From assembly GCF_001485575.1 (NCBI RefSeq), contig NZ_BCNB01000001.1:62001-126000 (forward strand): a stretch of 64,000 bases of DNA, written 5' to 3'. The notes below the pieces were generated by a model, which worked only from the letters and a program-made list of their open reading frames with translations, was not told the origin of the DNA and searched no databases. A program made the translations under genes and the position numbers. How positions within the stretch are numbered: position 1 is the stretch's first letter; each line of letters opens with the position of its first letter. This DNA is from Haloarcula sp. CBA1127. GTDB lineage: Archaea; Halobacteriota; Halobacteria; Halobacteriales; Haloarculaceae. Shown here piece after piece: positions 35,001 through 42,725 of this stretch.

Positions 35001-37603
35001 GTGGCTGGAACACCTACCTTGCACGCTCACCCTCGACAGCTGAACAGTTCGTCGAGGCCCGCCAGAATGACGGGAACCCCATTGGTGTGCTCTGGGAGCA
35101 AAACGTCAGCTCAGACCCGCTTTCAGCTGACACCGACGGTGACTTGCTGCCGGACCACGAGGAGCGTAGGCTCGGTACAAGTCCGACCGTCGCCGACTCG
35201 GATCGTGACGGCAACAATGACCACACTGAGGACACCAATAATAACGACCCGACAATCCACGATCATGAAGCGCCGCTGATCGAACCACTGGCAGTCAACA
35301 GCGACAACGTCCAGCGGACCAGCTACACGGTCAGAGTCAGCGCCACAGACCAGAGCGGCATCCACGCGATTCGCTTCTACAAGGCTGGCAATGAGCAGTG
35401 GTCCGCGCTGGGCGACAATGAGTCCGCCCGGACGTTTACCGCTGACATTGACGTTGAGCGGGACCGACTCGACGCCATCTACACCGGTGCGACCGGCTTC
35501 TTCACGCCGGTGACTGTCGACGCCAGGGCCACGGATGCCCACGGCAACACGAAGCGGAAGGAACTCAGTGGGCCCGACACGTTCGGGCAGGCAGCAGATA
35601 AATACGCACGTTTCCCCGCCAATCCCGGCAAAGGTGGGTTCGTCGCCTGGATGGGCTTCTCTTCCGGCACGTCAACTGTGGCCGGAGAGAGCGTCGCGGG
35701 CATCGCCGAGATGATCTCGAACCCCATCGGTTACGCTGAACAGATGGCCCAGTTGGGGGCAACGATAGCCAGCAACCCCGCGATTCTGACCAAACTCCCG
35801 GAGATGATGGCGGCGCAGCTCCGCGACCAGCACGAGACCCGCAACCCGTTCGACCCACACGAGCAGTACTACCAGGAGTTCGGTGGCGGCTGGTCGCTGG
35901 GGTACACGACCGGGACAGTCGCCCCGGCGGCGGCCTCTGGCGGATCGAGTTTCCTGCAGAAGGGGCTGAGTAGTTCCTCAAAACTCAGACGGGTCGTCGA
36001 TACCGCTGACTCGGCGGTGCCCGACCGGGTGCCAAACGGCGTCAAACCGACGGCGCTGCGCCGGGCCGGGAAAGTCGACAACGCGGTCCCCGACGCCGAC
36101 GTGCCGACCGGCCGGATGAGCGCGAAGCTCGATGACATGCCTGGCCCACGTCGCCAGCGGACCACCGAGCAGTTCGACCGACTCGATAGCGACGGCAAGA
36201 ACTACCTCGGTGATACGGACATCGAGGACCCCACGCTGAAGGCCGCCGATCTCTTCGAGAACACCGGCCCGAAAGGTCGCCGAGCGCTCAACGACCTCGC
36301 TGAGACCGACCAAGACGCCGCCGACGTGCTGTTACGGATGGACGACGCCGCCGCCCAGCGGCGGTTCACCCGGGCCTACGACAGCGGCGAGGTCGGCGGT
36401 GACGAACTGGCGACGGCACTCACTCGGTACGATAGTCTTGATAGTGACGGCAAGGACGAGTTCGACGACCTGCTGGCACGCAACGGTGACGACGCGGCTG
36501 ATTTCGCAGCACGCAGTGACTCCGATACGTTCGACGCTATCGTCTCGCCGTGTGGAGCTAGGAGTGCGCCGTCGCTCGGCGGAGCGGGCTCGCTTCGGAC
36601 CGACCGGTATCACTCGGTTGCAGGACCGTCGACGGCCCTCAAACAGAGCGGGACCTGCCCTGGTCTCCCCGACGATATGAGAGACGACTTCGTGAGGGCG
36701 GTGTCGGACATCGGCGATGATGAACTGAGAGATGTCAACACGAAAGGCGCTCTGGATTCGATTATCGGCTTCGACCGCAATGCACAGGACGCGGCGACCG
36801 ATCTGATTAATAGAAAGGGCGCAGACGGTGTGAGACTCACCAACGACGCTGACTCCTTAGCTGATGATTTGGAACTGGACGACAGTGGTGCAGGCAACCT
36901 CGTTGAAGCGTATGAGGTTTCGTCGCAAGTATCTGAGGGCCCAATCACTGATGCCCGTGAGCTTCAGGATGTGCTCAACGATTTGGAAAGCCGGGACGGC
37001 TTCGATGACCTCGACGATGTCGTCAAAAGCGCTTCGCGTCAAAAATCTGGATTCAAAGGCCCAGCGGGCGAAGGATATGTTGGACGGAGTCTGGATGATC
37101 GAGAAGGTATCGATGCTGGTGATGGGGATATCGAATTCGAACAGGAGATTACCTCAGCCGATATCGAAAAAGAGCATACTGCAAGCATTGCTAGCTCAGT
37201 CGATAGTAATAGCAAGTTCAAGGACGTCAGCAAGTCTGGTAGTGATGTTGATATAGACTCAAATACTGATGTTGAAGTCAATGGAGAGACATTGAACAGT
37301 CCGGCAATTGAATCGAAGAATCTGAACATTGATTCAGATACTTCTGATTTCCTGAAGGAACGCGCAATGAGAGAACTTAAACAAAAACTGCGCACACATG
37401 CAGTTGCAGGGGAAGACGAGATTGTCGTCGCTATGAATCGAGACCACATCGATGCTGAGGCGGCTCGTCTTGACCGAAGTGGGTCATCTGCCCGTGACGT
37501 GGTGAGTAACGAACTGGAAAATGACATCGAAAGCACGCTCTCTAATCAACTAGGGATCGACAAAGACGTGACCGTTGAAGTGACCAGCTATAGTGATCTT
37601 TAG
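32009..37603 (+). CDS. giant secreted protein with dockerin, calcium-binding repeats and C-terminal nuclease-like toxin domain
   Basis: This 1864-residue protein has an N-terminal hydrophobic segment (residues 22-40, LLAVILTVLLVTSPVVAAV). A dockerin-type domain at about 84-144 has paired DPNGDGRFEDVNGDG and FTGDGRVTVSDG calcium loops. Thrombospondin-3-like DxDGDG repeats span about 150-470 and return near 910-1080. A beta-rich middle precedes a hydrophobic stretch (about 1240-1310) and a pre-toxin region from residue 1315 that is repeated in a downstream cassette. The last 180 residues contain AGEGY, DVDID, AIESKN and DEIVVAMN, the E...D...ExK order of PD-(D/E)XK nucleases. This tip is more AT-rich than the rest. 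The layout is that of a polymorphic toxin; immunity is expected from the next gene, 2 bp downstream. Confidence 0.8.
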   Translation: MSRGHSRTREGIELVSEQARPLLAVILTVLLVTSPVVAAVPAGALTQAGNAGNTGTDAGNTSIGTGAGNTAVTPDPVVDSASPTDPNGDGRFEDVNGDGSFDVVDSQALLAHLTNASVQNYSSSFDFTGDGRVTVSDGQWLYVQAINPTETDADGDGLNNTVEVALGTNAFDTDTDSDGIGDWTETNGGKPIDTDGNGVIDARDADSDGDRIPDLREGDVDTDGDGTPNYRDTDDDGDGINTQTEALDGQNYSHDVDFDETVNWLDTDADGDGAPDGVEGQNDSDGDGMPDYLDNDRDDDGLPDAYERNVTQTDPVNNDSESSLTNYTEANNDVIDGMEDFDLDTLGNYREYTIGTDPYVNDTDGDGLTDGFEYRNKQFDPLTADTNGDGTSDGASDLDGDGLTNSEEAQRGTLVDRSDTDGDSLNDSREIELGTDPTLPDTDADGLDDDEELKLGTDPLVNDTDGDGVLDGNETFETTMDDDSTGATVTLKTNGSAGNVTIKAKPGFFEGTAASAGQTIQVENRTAFKNATIELPVDTSVPESDYENLSIYTWNGSSTDSWSKVETTIDNGTATATVDHFSYFTVLDTDEWVSTTTLDIGDPIDLNATDSFRCSNACNLTTNETVVLGGEPTTRKISIEQGGDTYEIVPLSNGQTIRNFYDYGNAEINSPLPVAKSDTSRLFFWSGPNGLSLVSLQDKPRDGSGAAVSLELYGLPVNDGGWVVKDDPGDNYGTSPDWAWNDDNTDGGVFRGGLTNSTITITPNFNEQAERDPITPGEISDWEILSGRATDPNNESLATDQNITISVPDDPDENTSSNVAGDTGAANVTYELTDDADDLVVVYQTEQTDDNPAASVEVTGASGTTVSKDLAIGTVGTVQTVVNVSTLAHGPTNVSLSADGVNMRAEVTPQETSDSDGDGIRDAVENQTWTLPTGPGTTFSTDPYDADTDGDGIPDGEEVIYKTEADNGTLETSIAVANSNPTEVNSDGDGLTDPEENRGWNTYLARSPSTAEQFVEARQNDGNPIGVLWEQNVSSDPLSADTDGDLLPDHEERRLGTSPTVADSDRDGNNDHTEDTNNNDPTIHDHEAPLIEPLAVNSDNVQRTSYTVRVSATDQSGIHAIRFYKAGNEQWSALGDNESARTFTADIDVERDRLDAIYTGATGFFTPVTVDARATDAHGNTKRKELSGPDTFGQAADKYARFPANPGKGGFVAWMGFSSGTSTVAGESVAGIAEMISNPIGYAEQMAQLGATIASNPAILTKLPEMMAAQLRDQHETRNPFDPHEQYYQEFGGGWSLGYTTGTVAPAAASGGSSFLQKGLSSSSKLRRVVDTADSAVPDRVPNGVKPTALRRAGKVDNAVPDADVPTGRMSAKLDDMPGPRRQRTTEQFDRLDSDGKNYLGDTDIEDPTLKAADLFENTGPKGRRALNDLAETDQDAADVLLRMDDAAAQRRFTRAYDSGEVGGDELATALTRYDSLDSDGKDEFDDLLARNGDDAADFAARSDSDTFDAIVSPCGARSAPSLGGAGSLRTDRYHSVAGPSTALKQSGTCPGLPDDMRDDFVRAVSDIGDDELRDVNTKGALDSIIGFDRNAQDAATDLINRKGADGVRLTNDADSLADDLELDDSGAGNLVEAYEVSSQVSEGPITDARELQDVLNDLESRDGFDDLDDVVKSASRQKSGFKGPAGEGYVGRSLDDREGIDAGDGDIEFEQEITSADIEKEHTASIASSVDSNSKFKDVSKSGSDVDIDSNTDVEVNGETLNSPAIESKNLNIDSDTSDFLKERAMRELKQKLRTHAVAGEDEIVVAMNRDHIDAEAARLDRSGSSARDVVSNELENDIESTLSNQLGIDKDVTVEVTSYSDL
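35953..36430 (+). repeat. pre-toxin direct repeat, copy 1 (inside the giant gene)
   Basis: About 478 bp starting at CCTGCAGAAGG are repeated at 38800-39277 with a constant offset of 2847 bp, no indels and few substitutions. It encodes the region from LQKGLSS through RRFTRAY. In polymorphic toxins such repeats let orphan tips recombine onto the main gene. Confidence 0.9.
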
Positions 37604-37605
37604 CC

Positions 37606-38715
37606 ATGGAAAGTTCATATTTGACAGTACATGTGCGCGAGGAACCGGACGAAATTATAAATACAGGCTTTGATGCTGCAGAACTGGCTGGAATAACCGT
37701 ATCGACAAACCCACACAGCGAAGATAAAGATTGGCCGGAGTACGGTGCGGAGTGTGGTCTCAACTTCCAGTTCGATATCTCCGAGAACCGCGACCCGTAC
37801 GAGCGGGTACTAATGGTCAGTCTCTCTGAAGCACTCTGGCCACGGAAGTGGTCAGACGACGGGAAATACGCGGAGTTCATCGACGTCGTTGTCGACTTAG
37901 CCTGTGAACTGGCCACTGCATACGATGCGGAGTACATTCCGTTACTTATAACGATTGACCAGTACAGTGACATTGCGCCAACAGGGATGCCATTCGCCGG
38001 CCACATAGACCAAGTACCACAACTGGCCGTCTACTCCGAGTCGCTCTTGGAAGAGCTGGGCGGGTTCGAAGCACTGTACGGCGGCGAGCCGTGGCGGTAC
38101 GCGGAACTCGACAGCGGACACGTCTTCGCGATGACTGCTGACGGCCCCTGGAGGAACTCCGAGTTCACTGACTCGGAGCAGCGAGACTTACAGCGTGGAG
38201 GCACTGAAACTGATAGCGGCTTCGCGGACCCGTTTACCGCCCTTGACGCTGGCGAGTACGGGACCGATGCAGTCGTCGCCAAGGACGATATCGCCCCGGA
38301 GTTCACCAACGAGGCGCTGACGCTGGAGCGGGTGTACCGGGACGACTCAGACACCCTCCGTCGCGTCAAGGATGATTCATTCGTCCGGCGACTCATCGAC
38401 AACGGAAACGCACTGGGCGAGCTACCGGAAGACGCTGACCCGGACAGCGAGCGATTATCAGCACTCATCGAGGGGTCGATTCCACCGGCGTTCGTCCGGC
38501 TGGACGACCCCGAGGGCGAGACAATCGTCTCGAAGACGCTGGCGCTGGATATCGAGACCAGCAAGTTCGAGTTGCTGGTGAGTCTTGCACAGACCGCCCA
38601 ATCGGCGGATGTCTCCGACGACGTGATGGCGACTATTGAGGGGATACTGGACGAACTGGGCGAGATGGATGATCAAGACGGAATCGACCAGTACATTCAG
38701 GCGAAGCTTCTGTGA
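37606..38715 (+). CDS. candidate immunity protein 1 (369 aa)
   Basis: The ATG follows the toxin-gene stop by 2 bp, as for immunity genes. The soluble acidic protein has no signal peptide. It is homologous along its length to the protein encoded at 40102: VPQLAVYSESL versus IPWLGVYSQSL, ADPFTALDAGEYGTDAVVAKDDIAPEF versus SDPFASFDPDAIGTDVCVHRDDIVSEF, IPPAFVRLDDPEGE versus IPPSFVRLDDPEAE, and both end in an IDQYI..(K/R)LL helix. No known family recognised. Inference: it neutralises the nuclease-like tip of the preceding gene inside the cell. The first 150 bp are AT-rich like the toxin tip. Confidence 0.72.
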   Translation: MESSYLTVHVREEPDEIINTGFDAAELAGITVSTNPHSEDKDWPEYGAECGLNFQFDISENRDPYERVLMVSLSEALWPRKWSDDGKYAEFIDVVVDLACELATAYDAEYIPLLITIDQYSDIAPTGMPFAGHIDQVPQLAVYSESLLEELGGFEALYGGEPWRYAELDSGHVFAMTADGPWRNSEFTDSEQRDLQRGGTETDSGFADPFTALDAGEYGTDAVVAKDDIAPEFTNEALTLERVYRDDSDTLRRVKDDSFVRRLIDNGNALGELPEDADPDSERLSALIEGSIPPAFVRLDDPEGETIVSKTLALDIETSKFELLVSLAQTAQSADVSDDVMATIEGILDELGEMDDQDGIDQYIQAKLL

Positions 38716-38782
38716 CAGCAGTCTCTGTTCGCATTACTTGTAACAAATACTGAACGACCGCGACCGTCGCACTGTCCTTTGA

Positions 38783-40105
38783 CTCCAGCAAGTCGATATC
38801 CTGCAGAAGGGGCTGAGCAGTTCCTCGAAACTCAGACGGGTCGTCGATACCGCTGACTCGGCGGTGCCCGACCGGGTGCCAAACGGCGTCAAACCGACGG
38901 CGCTGCGCCGGGCCGGGAAAGTCGACAACGCGGTCCCCGACGCCGACGTGCCGACCGGCCGGATGAGCGCGAAGCTTAATGACATGCCCGGGCCGCGCCG
39001 TCAGCAGGTCACCGAGCAATTCGACCGACTCAACAGCGACGGCAAGAACTACCTCGGCGACACGGACATCGAGGACCCTACGCTGAAGGCCGCCGATCTC
39101 TTCGAGAACACCGGCCCGAAAGGGCGGCGAGCGCTCAACGACCTCGCCGAGACCGACCAAGACGCCGCCGACGTGCTGTTACGGATGGACGACGCCGCCG
39201 CCCAGCGGCGGTTCACCCGGGCCTACGAGAGCGACGCGGTCGATAGTGACGAACTGTCGACAGCGCTCAGACGCTACGACGAACTGTACGCCGATGAGAA
39301 AGCGGTGGCTCGGGGGGCTATGGCGCGGTCTGATACGGACGCGGTCCGACTCATGCGTACCGATGTCTGTAATAGTCCCTGCGATGGGGTCCTGAAATCT
39401 GTTGAGGACTTCGTCGACAGTCGCAGCGGACTGGACCAAGACGCCTCGGACAAACTCGTCAGAGCGTTCGAGGATTCGGACGATGTGCCTGACGGTGTCC
39501 CAGGCGAAGAGCCGGGCAAAGTCATGGAAGATCTTGAGTCGCTTGACGACCAGAACGTCGACCGTCTGGATGATACTATCAGTAGGATATCTGGTGACCA
39601 GTCCGGCTACACTGGACTCGCGGGTGAGACCCGCACGGCACGGCGTGTCATCGAAAACAATGACGACGCAGATGTCGAGATGGAGTCGATGGTTGATCCC
39701 GACAACATTGACGACGAAGATCTCCCCGATGGCGTCACCAGAGACGACCTCAAAGAAGGTCCGACCGACATCGACGTCAACGACCGTAACGGGGCCGCGT
39801 ACGAGTCGAAGAACACCAAGGACTTCACACCGCTGTACCCCGACAAAGGCGAGTATGAAGAACTCGGCGGGAGACTCAACAGCCTCCGCGAAAAGCTAAA
39901 TACACAAGCTGCGAGCGGCCAAGATGAAATTGTCGTCGTTATGCGACAGGACCAACTTGACGCCAAGTACAGTGACGAAGTTACCGGTGAATTCCCAGAT
40001 ACTGTGGATGGTGTCGAAACTCCTTCCGACGTTGGGCAACTGGTTGAGGACAACTTTGATGACGTTAGTGTCGAATTCAAGAGTTATAATGAGTTAGACG
40101 AATGA
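38783..40105 (+). CDS. orphan toxin cassette: pre-toxin repeat plus second nuclease-like tip, no start codon
   Basis: The frame is open after a stop at 38780 and enters the repeat at 38800 exactly in the reading frame used by the giant gene (DILQKGLSSSSKLRRVVD). There is no ATG, signal peptide or N-terminal domain before the GTG at 38864. After the repeat the sequence diverges and ends in a different nuclease-like tip: GLAGET, GPTDIDVNDRNGAAYESKN, ASGQDEIVVVMRQ, VSVEFKSYNEL, parallel to the main tip. The 3' end overlaps immunity gene 2 (ATGA). Inference: a silent cassette that can replace the main tip by recombination. Confidence 0.75.
   Translation, partial: LQQVDILQKGLSSSSKLRRVVDTADSAVPDRVPNGVKPTALRRAGKVDNAVPDADVPTGRMSAKLNDMPGPRRQQVTEQFDRLNSDGKNYLGDTDIEDPTLKAADLFENTGPKGRRALNDLAETDQDAADVLLRMDDAAAQRRFTRAYESDAVDSDELSTALRRYDELYADEKAVARGAMARSDTDAVRLMRTDVCNSPCDGVLKSVEDFVDSRSGLDQDASDKLVRAFEDSDDVPDGVPGEEPGKVMEDLESLDDQNVDRLDDTISRISGDQSGYTGLAGETRTARRVIENNDDADVEMESMVDPDNIDDEDLPDGVTRDDLKEGPTDIDVNDRNGAAYESKNTKDFTPLYPDKGEYEELGGRLNSLREKLNTQAASGQDEIVVVMRQDQLDAKYSDEVTGEFPDTVDGVETPSDVGQLVEDNFDDVSVEFKSYNELDE
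38800..39277 (+). repeat. pre-toxin direct repeat, copy 2 (orphan cassette)
   Basis: This is the second copy of the 478-bp segment from 35953-36430. Near identity holds from CCTGCAGAAGGGGCTGAG to the codons for RRFTRAY and fades in the next 60 bp. Confidence 0.9.
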
Positions 40106-41337
40106 ATATAAGTAATCGAATCAAGCAGGAGGGGTTAGTATCCGCCTATTTTTACAGCGATGAGCAGCCAGTCGAAGCGGGAGTTATCGACAGAACACTT
40201 TCAATCTGTGCAGACATGGGATTGACGGAACACGTGACCGATTCGCAACCGTTGAATCCGGAAGATGCGACCCTCTCGGAAAAAGGCCGAATCTCGGTTC
40301 ATTCCGAGAACAGAGAGATACGTTTTAGGTTTCGTTTCGACGACTGGAGCGGACCGATTGACACCATGCTAAAGATGTCTGTGGATGCAAACCGACTGGT
40401 CAAAACAGATAGTAACTCGGCTGATACGTACACGGGCCCTGCGCAGATATTCGTCGAACTGATTCGCCGACTCGCGGAAGAACTTGACCCGTTCTACGTT
40501 TCGACGTTCAACAGGGCCATAATGGACGGTGAGATAGCCCCGACACCAGAGGCAGTCCTACCGCTCGAGACACCATTCGAACTAGAGCGCATCCCGTGGC
40601 TGGGCGTGTACTCTCAATCGTTGATCGACCGGTTTGGCGGCCGTGAGCGGGTTCTGGACACGCCGGCGTGGATGGTCGAAGAACTCGAAAACGGGAGTAT
40701 CCTTATCATCACGACCCGGATACCTTTGTATGACTACGGCAGTAAACACCCAGCAGACCGGTATCTGTTGGATGGGGTGGATCGAGCGGACGCCGTTTCA
40801 CCGCCGAGTGACGTGACACTGTCAGATCCGTTCGCGAGTTTCGACCCCGATGCGATCGGCACTGATGTCTGTGTCCACCGTGACGATATCGTCTCGGAGT
40901 TTGCCAACGAGGACTTACGACTTGTCCCCGTCCGCGTCGACGAGCACCGGAACCTGCGGCATCTCGATACCGGCACATTCGTGCGGAACGTTGTCACTGA
41001 TACCACGGGAGACAAGGCAGATATCGTCAAGCGAATGCTCTCAGATATACCCGCCACTGCTGAAGACGATCTCTACGTCTCGGCGTTGCTTCGGGACGTA
41101 ATCCCACCATCGTTCGTTCGACTGGACGATCCCGAAGCCGAGAATGTCGTCACGAAGGTGATGGACCTCGACACCACCGTGAGCAAGATCAAACTCCTCG
41201 CGAGTCTCGGCCGCGTGGCCCAACAGGACGATTTCACCGCCGACGACCTCGACTCAATGGAGGGCGCACTGGACACGCTTAACGAACTCGACGACACCGA
41301 GAACATCGACCAGTACATCCGGGAGCGACTGCTGTGA
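40102..41337 (+). CDS. candidate immunity protein 2 (411 aa)
   Basis: The ATG overlaps the stop of the orphan toxin cassette by 3 bases (ATGA). The soluble protein is a divergent homolog of the product at 37606 over nearly its whole length, and both share the C-terminal block IPP(A/S)FVRLDDPE...SK..LL.SL and the final IDQYI helix. Divergence is greatest in the N-terminal third, which fits recognition of a different toxin tip. The DNA just after both stop codons is also similar (CAGTCTCT...), marking the module boundary. Family not recognised. Confidence 0.72.
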   Translation: MNISNRIKQEGLVSAYFYSDEQPVEAGVIDRTLSICADMGLTEHVTDSQPLNPEDATLSEKGRISVHSENREIRFRFRFDDWSGPIDTMLKMSVDANRLVKTDSNSADTYTGPAQIFVELIRRLAEELDPFYVSTFNRAIMDGEIAPTPEAVLPLETPFELERIPWLGVYSQSLIDRFGGRERVLDTPAWMVEELENGSILIITTRIPLYDYGSKHPADRYLLDGVDRADAVSPPSDVTLSDPFASFDPDAIGTDVCVHRDDIVSEFANEDLRLVPVRVDEHRNLRHLDTGTFVRNVVTDTTGDKADIVKRMLSDIPATAEDDLYVSALLRDVIPPSFVRLDDPEAENVVTKVMDLDTTVSKIKLLASLGRVAQQDDFTADDLDSMEGALDTLNELDDTENIDQYIRERLL

Positions 41338-41370
41338 CTGCAGTCTCTTTCGACACTCCTCACCACAAGC

Positions 41371-41475
41371 GCTGAGACGGACCAGGACGCCGCCGACGTG
41401 CTGTTGCGGATAGACGGCGTGGACATTACGATAGAAGTCGTCGATGAAAGTAAAAACACAGCAATCACAGGATAA
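41371..41475 (+). pseudogene. collapsed third toxin cassette (repeat fragment joined to a toxin tail)
   Basis: The first 45 bp match the pre-toxin repeat (AETDQDAADVLLR, corresponding to 36299-36344). The frame then jumps directly to GVDITIEVVDESKNTAITG and a stop. The GVDITIEV part is like the very end of the two toxin tips (KDVTVEVTSYSDL, DDVSVEFKSYNEL). So the middle of a third cassette has been deleted while frame was kept. It is followed 17 bp later by a candidate immunity gene of another type. Confidence 0.65.
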
Positions 41476-41491
41476 TTCGGGAAATTAAAAA

Positions 41492-41890
41492 ATGGAGGAC
41501 TACGACTGGATAGAAATTGCTTATACATTTGATACAGTGCCATCTTTAGCAGTCTACAAATCACTCTTCCGAGAACTCCCTCAGCATCTTGATGAAACAA
41601 ATCGCTCTGACGAGATTGAAGTCGTATACTGGGACAGAGATGATGAAAGGATGGAAGAGTCTGTGGAATACAAACGGGTTGCCCAAATCGCGATAGAATA
41701 TCCAACTATAAAAGTGAAATTAGAAACAGGTTGGGAAGATATTTCAATCGCATTCGAAAAGCAAGGCCTTGGTTTTCCATTGTATGAATCAACGCCATAC
41801 TTGGAATTTACGACGTGGATCTACGCGCTCCAGAACCCTGACGACGAACACGCCGACAGAGTGAAAAAGAGCCGGCGATGGGGCTGCTGA
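41492..41890 (+). CDS. candidate immunity protein 3 (132 aa, different family)
   Basis: A soluble, acidic 132-residue protein is encoded by AT-rich DNA unlike the following transporter genes. It has an alpha/beta look (DWIEIAYTFDTVPSLAVYKSLFREL, DEIEVVYWDRDDERMEESVEY, AIEYPTIKVKLETGWEDISIAF). It is not homologous to the two larger immunity candidates. Position after a collapsed toxin cassette suggests immunity or an immunity remnant. Its 3' end overlaps the transporter gene by 13 bp, which may mark a recombination junction. Function otherwise unknown. Confidence 0.6.
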   Translation: MEDYDWIEIAYTFDTVPSLAVYKSLFRELPQHLDETNRSDEIEVVYWDRDDERMEESVEYKRVAQIAIEYPTIKVKLETGWEDISIAFEKQGLGFPLYESTPYLEFTTWIYALQNPDDEHADRVKKSRRWGC

Positions 41891-42609
41891 TGCTCGTCAC
41901 CGATCCGTACACGCCGCTGGTCTTTATCATGGTCGGCACTCTCATGACGGTCTTCTTAGGCCGTCTCTCGCCGGTCAAATACCTTCGTGTGGCGGCCCCA
42001 CTCGCGGCGCTCGCGGTCGGTTTCGTGTTTGTCTACCCGTTCGTCGTCGGTAGTCCCGACGGAGCATCCGGGGAAATCTTGGCGTTTCTCGGACCATTCA
42101 CGGTGCGAGAAGCGGGGTTACGAGTCGGGGCGGCCACGGGGCTGCGCATCCTCGCGCTGTCCGTCCTCTCGCTTCTGTTTGTCATAACGACCGATACGGA
42201 ATCGTTCCTCCACGCACTTGTACAGAACGTCGATATGCCCTACCAGATTGGCTACAGTGCAATGGCCGCCCTTCGGTTCGCACCGATGATGCGGTCCGAC
42301 GTGCAGACGGTCCGGGCTGCCCATACAGTCAGAGGAGTGCCGGATACTAACGGACTTCGCGACCGTCTCCAGCGGGCGACTCGCTACGCGATACCCCTAT
42401 TCGTGAATGCGATCCGTCGCGCCGAGCGCACGGCGCTCGCGATGGATGCACGGGCTTTCGACGCGTACGACGAGCGAACCTATCACCGCAGGCAATCGGT
42501 CACCAAGAAAGATGTCGCGTTCGTCACTCTCTTCTGGACGCTAACGGTCGGAATCGTTGGGGCGTTGTGGTATCTCAAAGCGCTTGGAGCGTTGACCCTA
42601 CTACGATGA
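41878..42609 (+). CDS. ECF transporter T component (CbiQ/EcfT family), probably 5'-truncated
   Basis: The 243-residue membrane protein has the EcfT C-terminal region: FAPMMRSDVQTVRAAHTVRG (first Ala-Arg-Gly coupling motif) and RRAERTALAMDARAFDAY (second motif), between membrane helices. EcfT proteins normally begin with a DPR.Kl... segment and a first helix pair; here the frame opens with LLMLVTDPYTPLVFIMVG directly at the edge of the toxin cassettes. Inference: the cassette array replaced the 5' end and any upstream EcfA ATPase genes, which are absent. It may still be translated from the ATG at 41878 or 41890. Confidence 0.78.
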   Translation: MGLLMLVTDPYTPLVFIMVGTLMTVFLGRLSPVKYLRVAAPLAALAVGFVFVYPFVVGSPDGASGEILAFLGPFTVREAGLRVGAATGLRILALSVLSLLFVITTDTESFLHALVQNVDMPYQIGYSAMAALRFAPMMRSDVQTVRAAHTVRGVPDTNGLRDRLQRATRYAIPLFVNAIRRAERTALAMDARAFDAYDERTYHRRQSVTKKDVAFVTLFWTLTVGIVGALWYLKALGALTLLR

Positions 42610-42676
42610 TTTTCAGTATTACAACCACGGATTGCTGTACTGATACCGTGCATACCGGATACATTCGTACGTTCTG

Positions 42677-42694
42677 TTTTAGGCTAGCCTAAAA
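42677..42694. promoter_or_regulatory. perfect iron-box palindrome upstream of the ECF S component
   Basis: TTTTAGGCTAGCCTAAAA is a perfect 18-bp inverted repeat ending 31 bp before the ATG at 42726. Half-sites equal those at 8032 and 8169. It suggests metal-dependent repression by a DtxR/Idr-type regulator of the S component and the gene after it. Confidence 0.75.
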
Positions 42695-42725
42695 ATTAAA
42701 CGAGTGGGGTTCGAATCTGAAATAG

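Noticed and set aside
38864-40105. Treating the GTG at 38864 as a genuine start of an independent gene
   Set aside because: The homologous frame is already in register from 38800 and the GTG encodes an internal Val of the repeat. The segment is better read as a start-less cassette.
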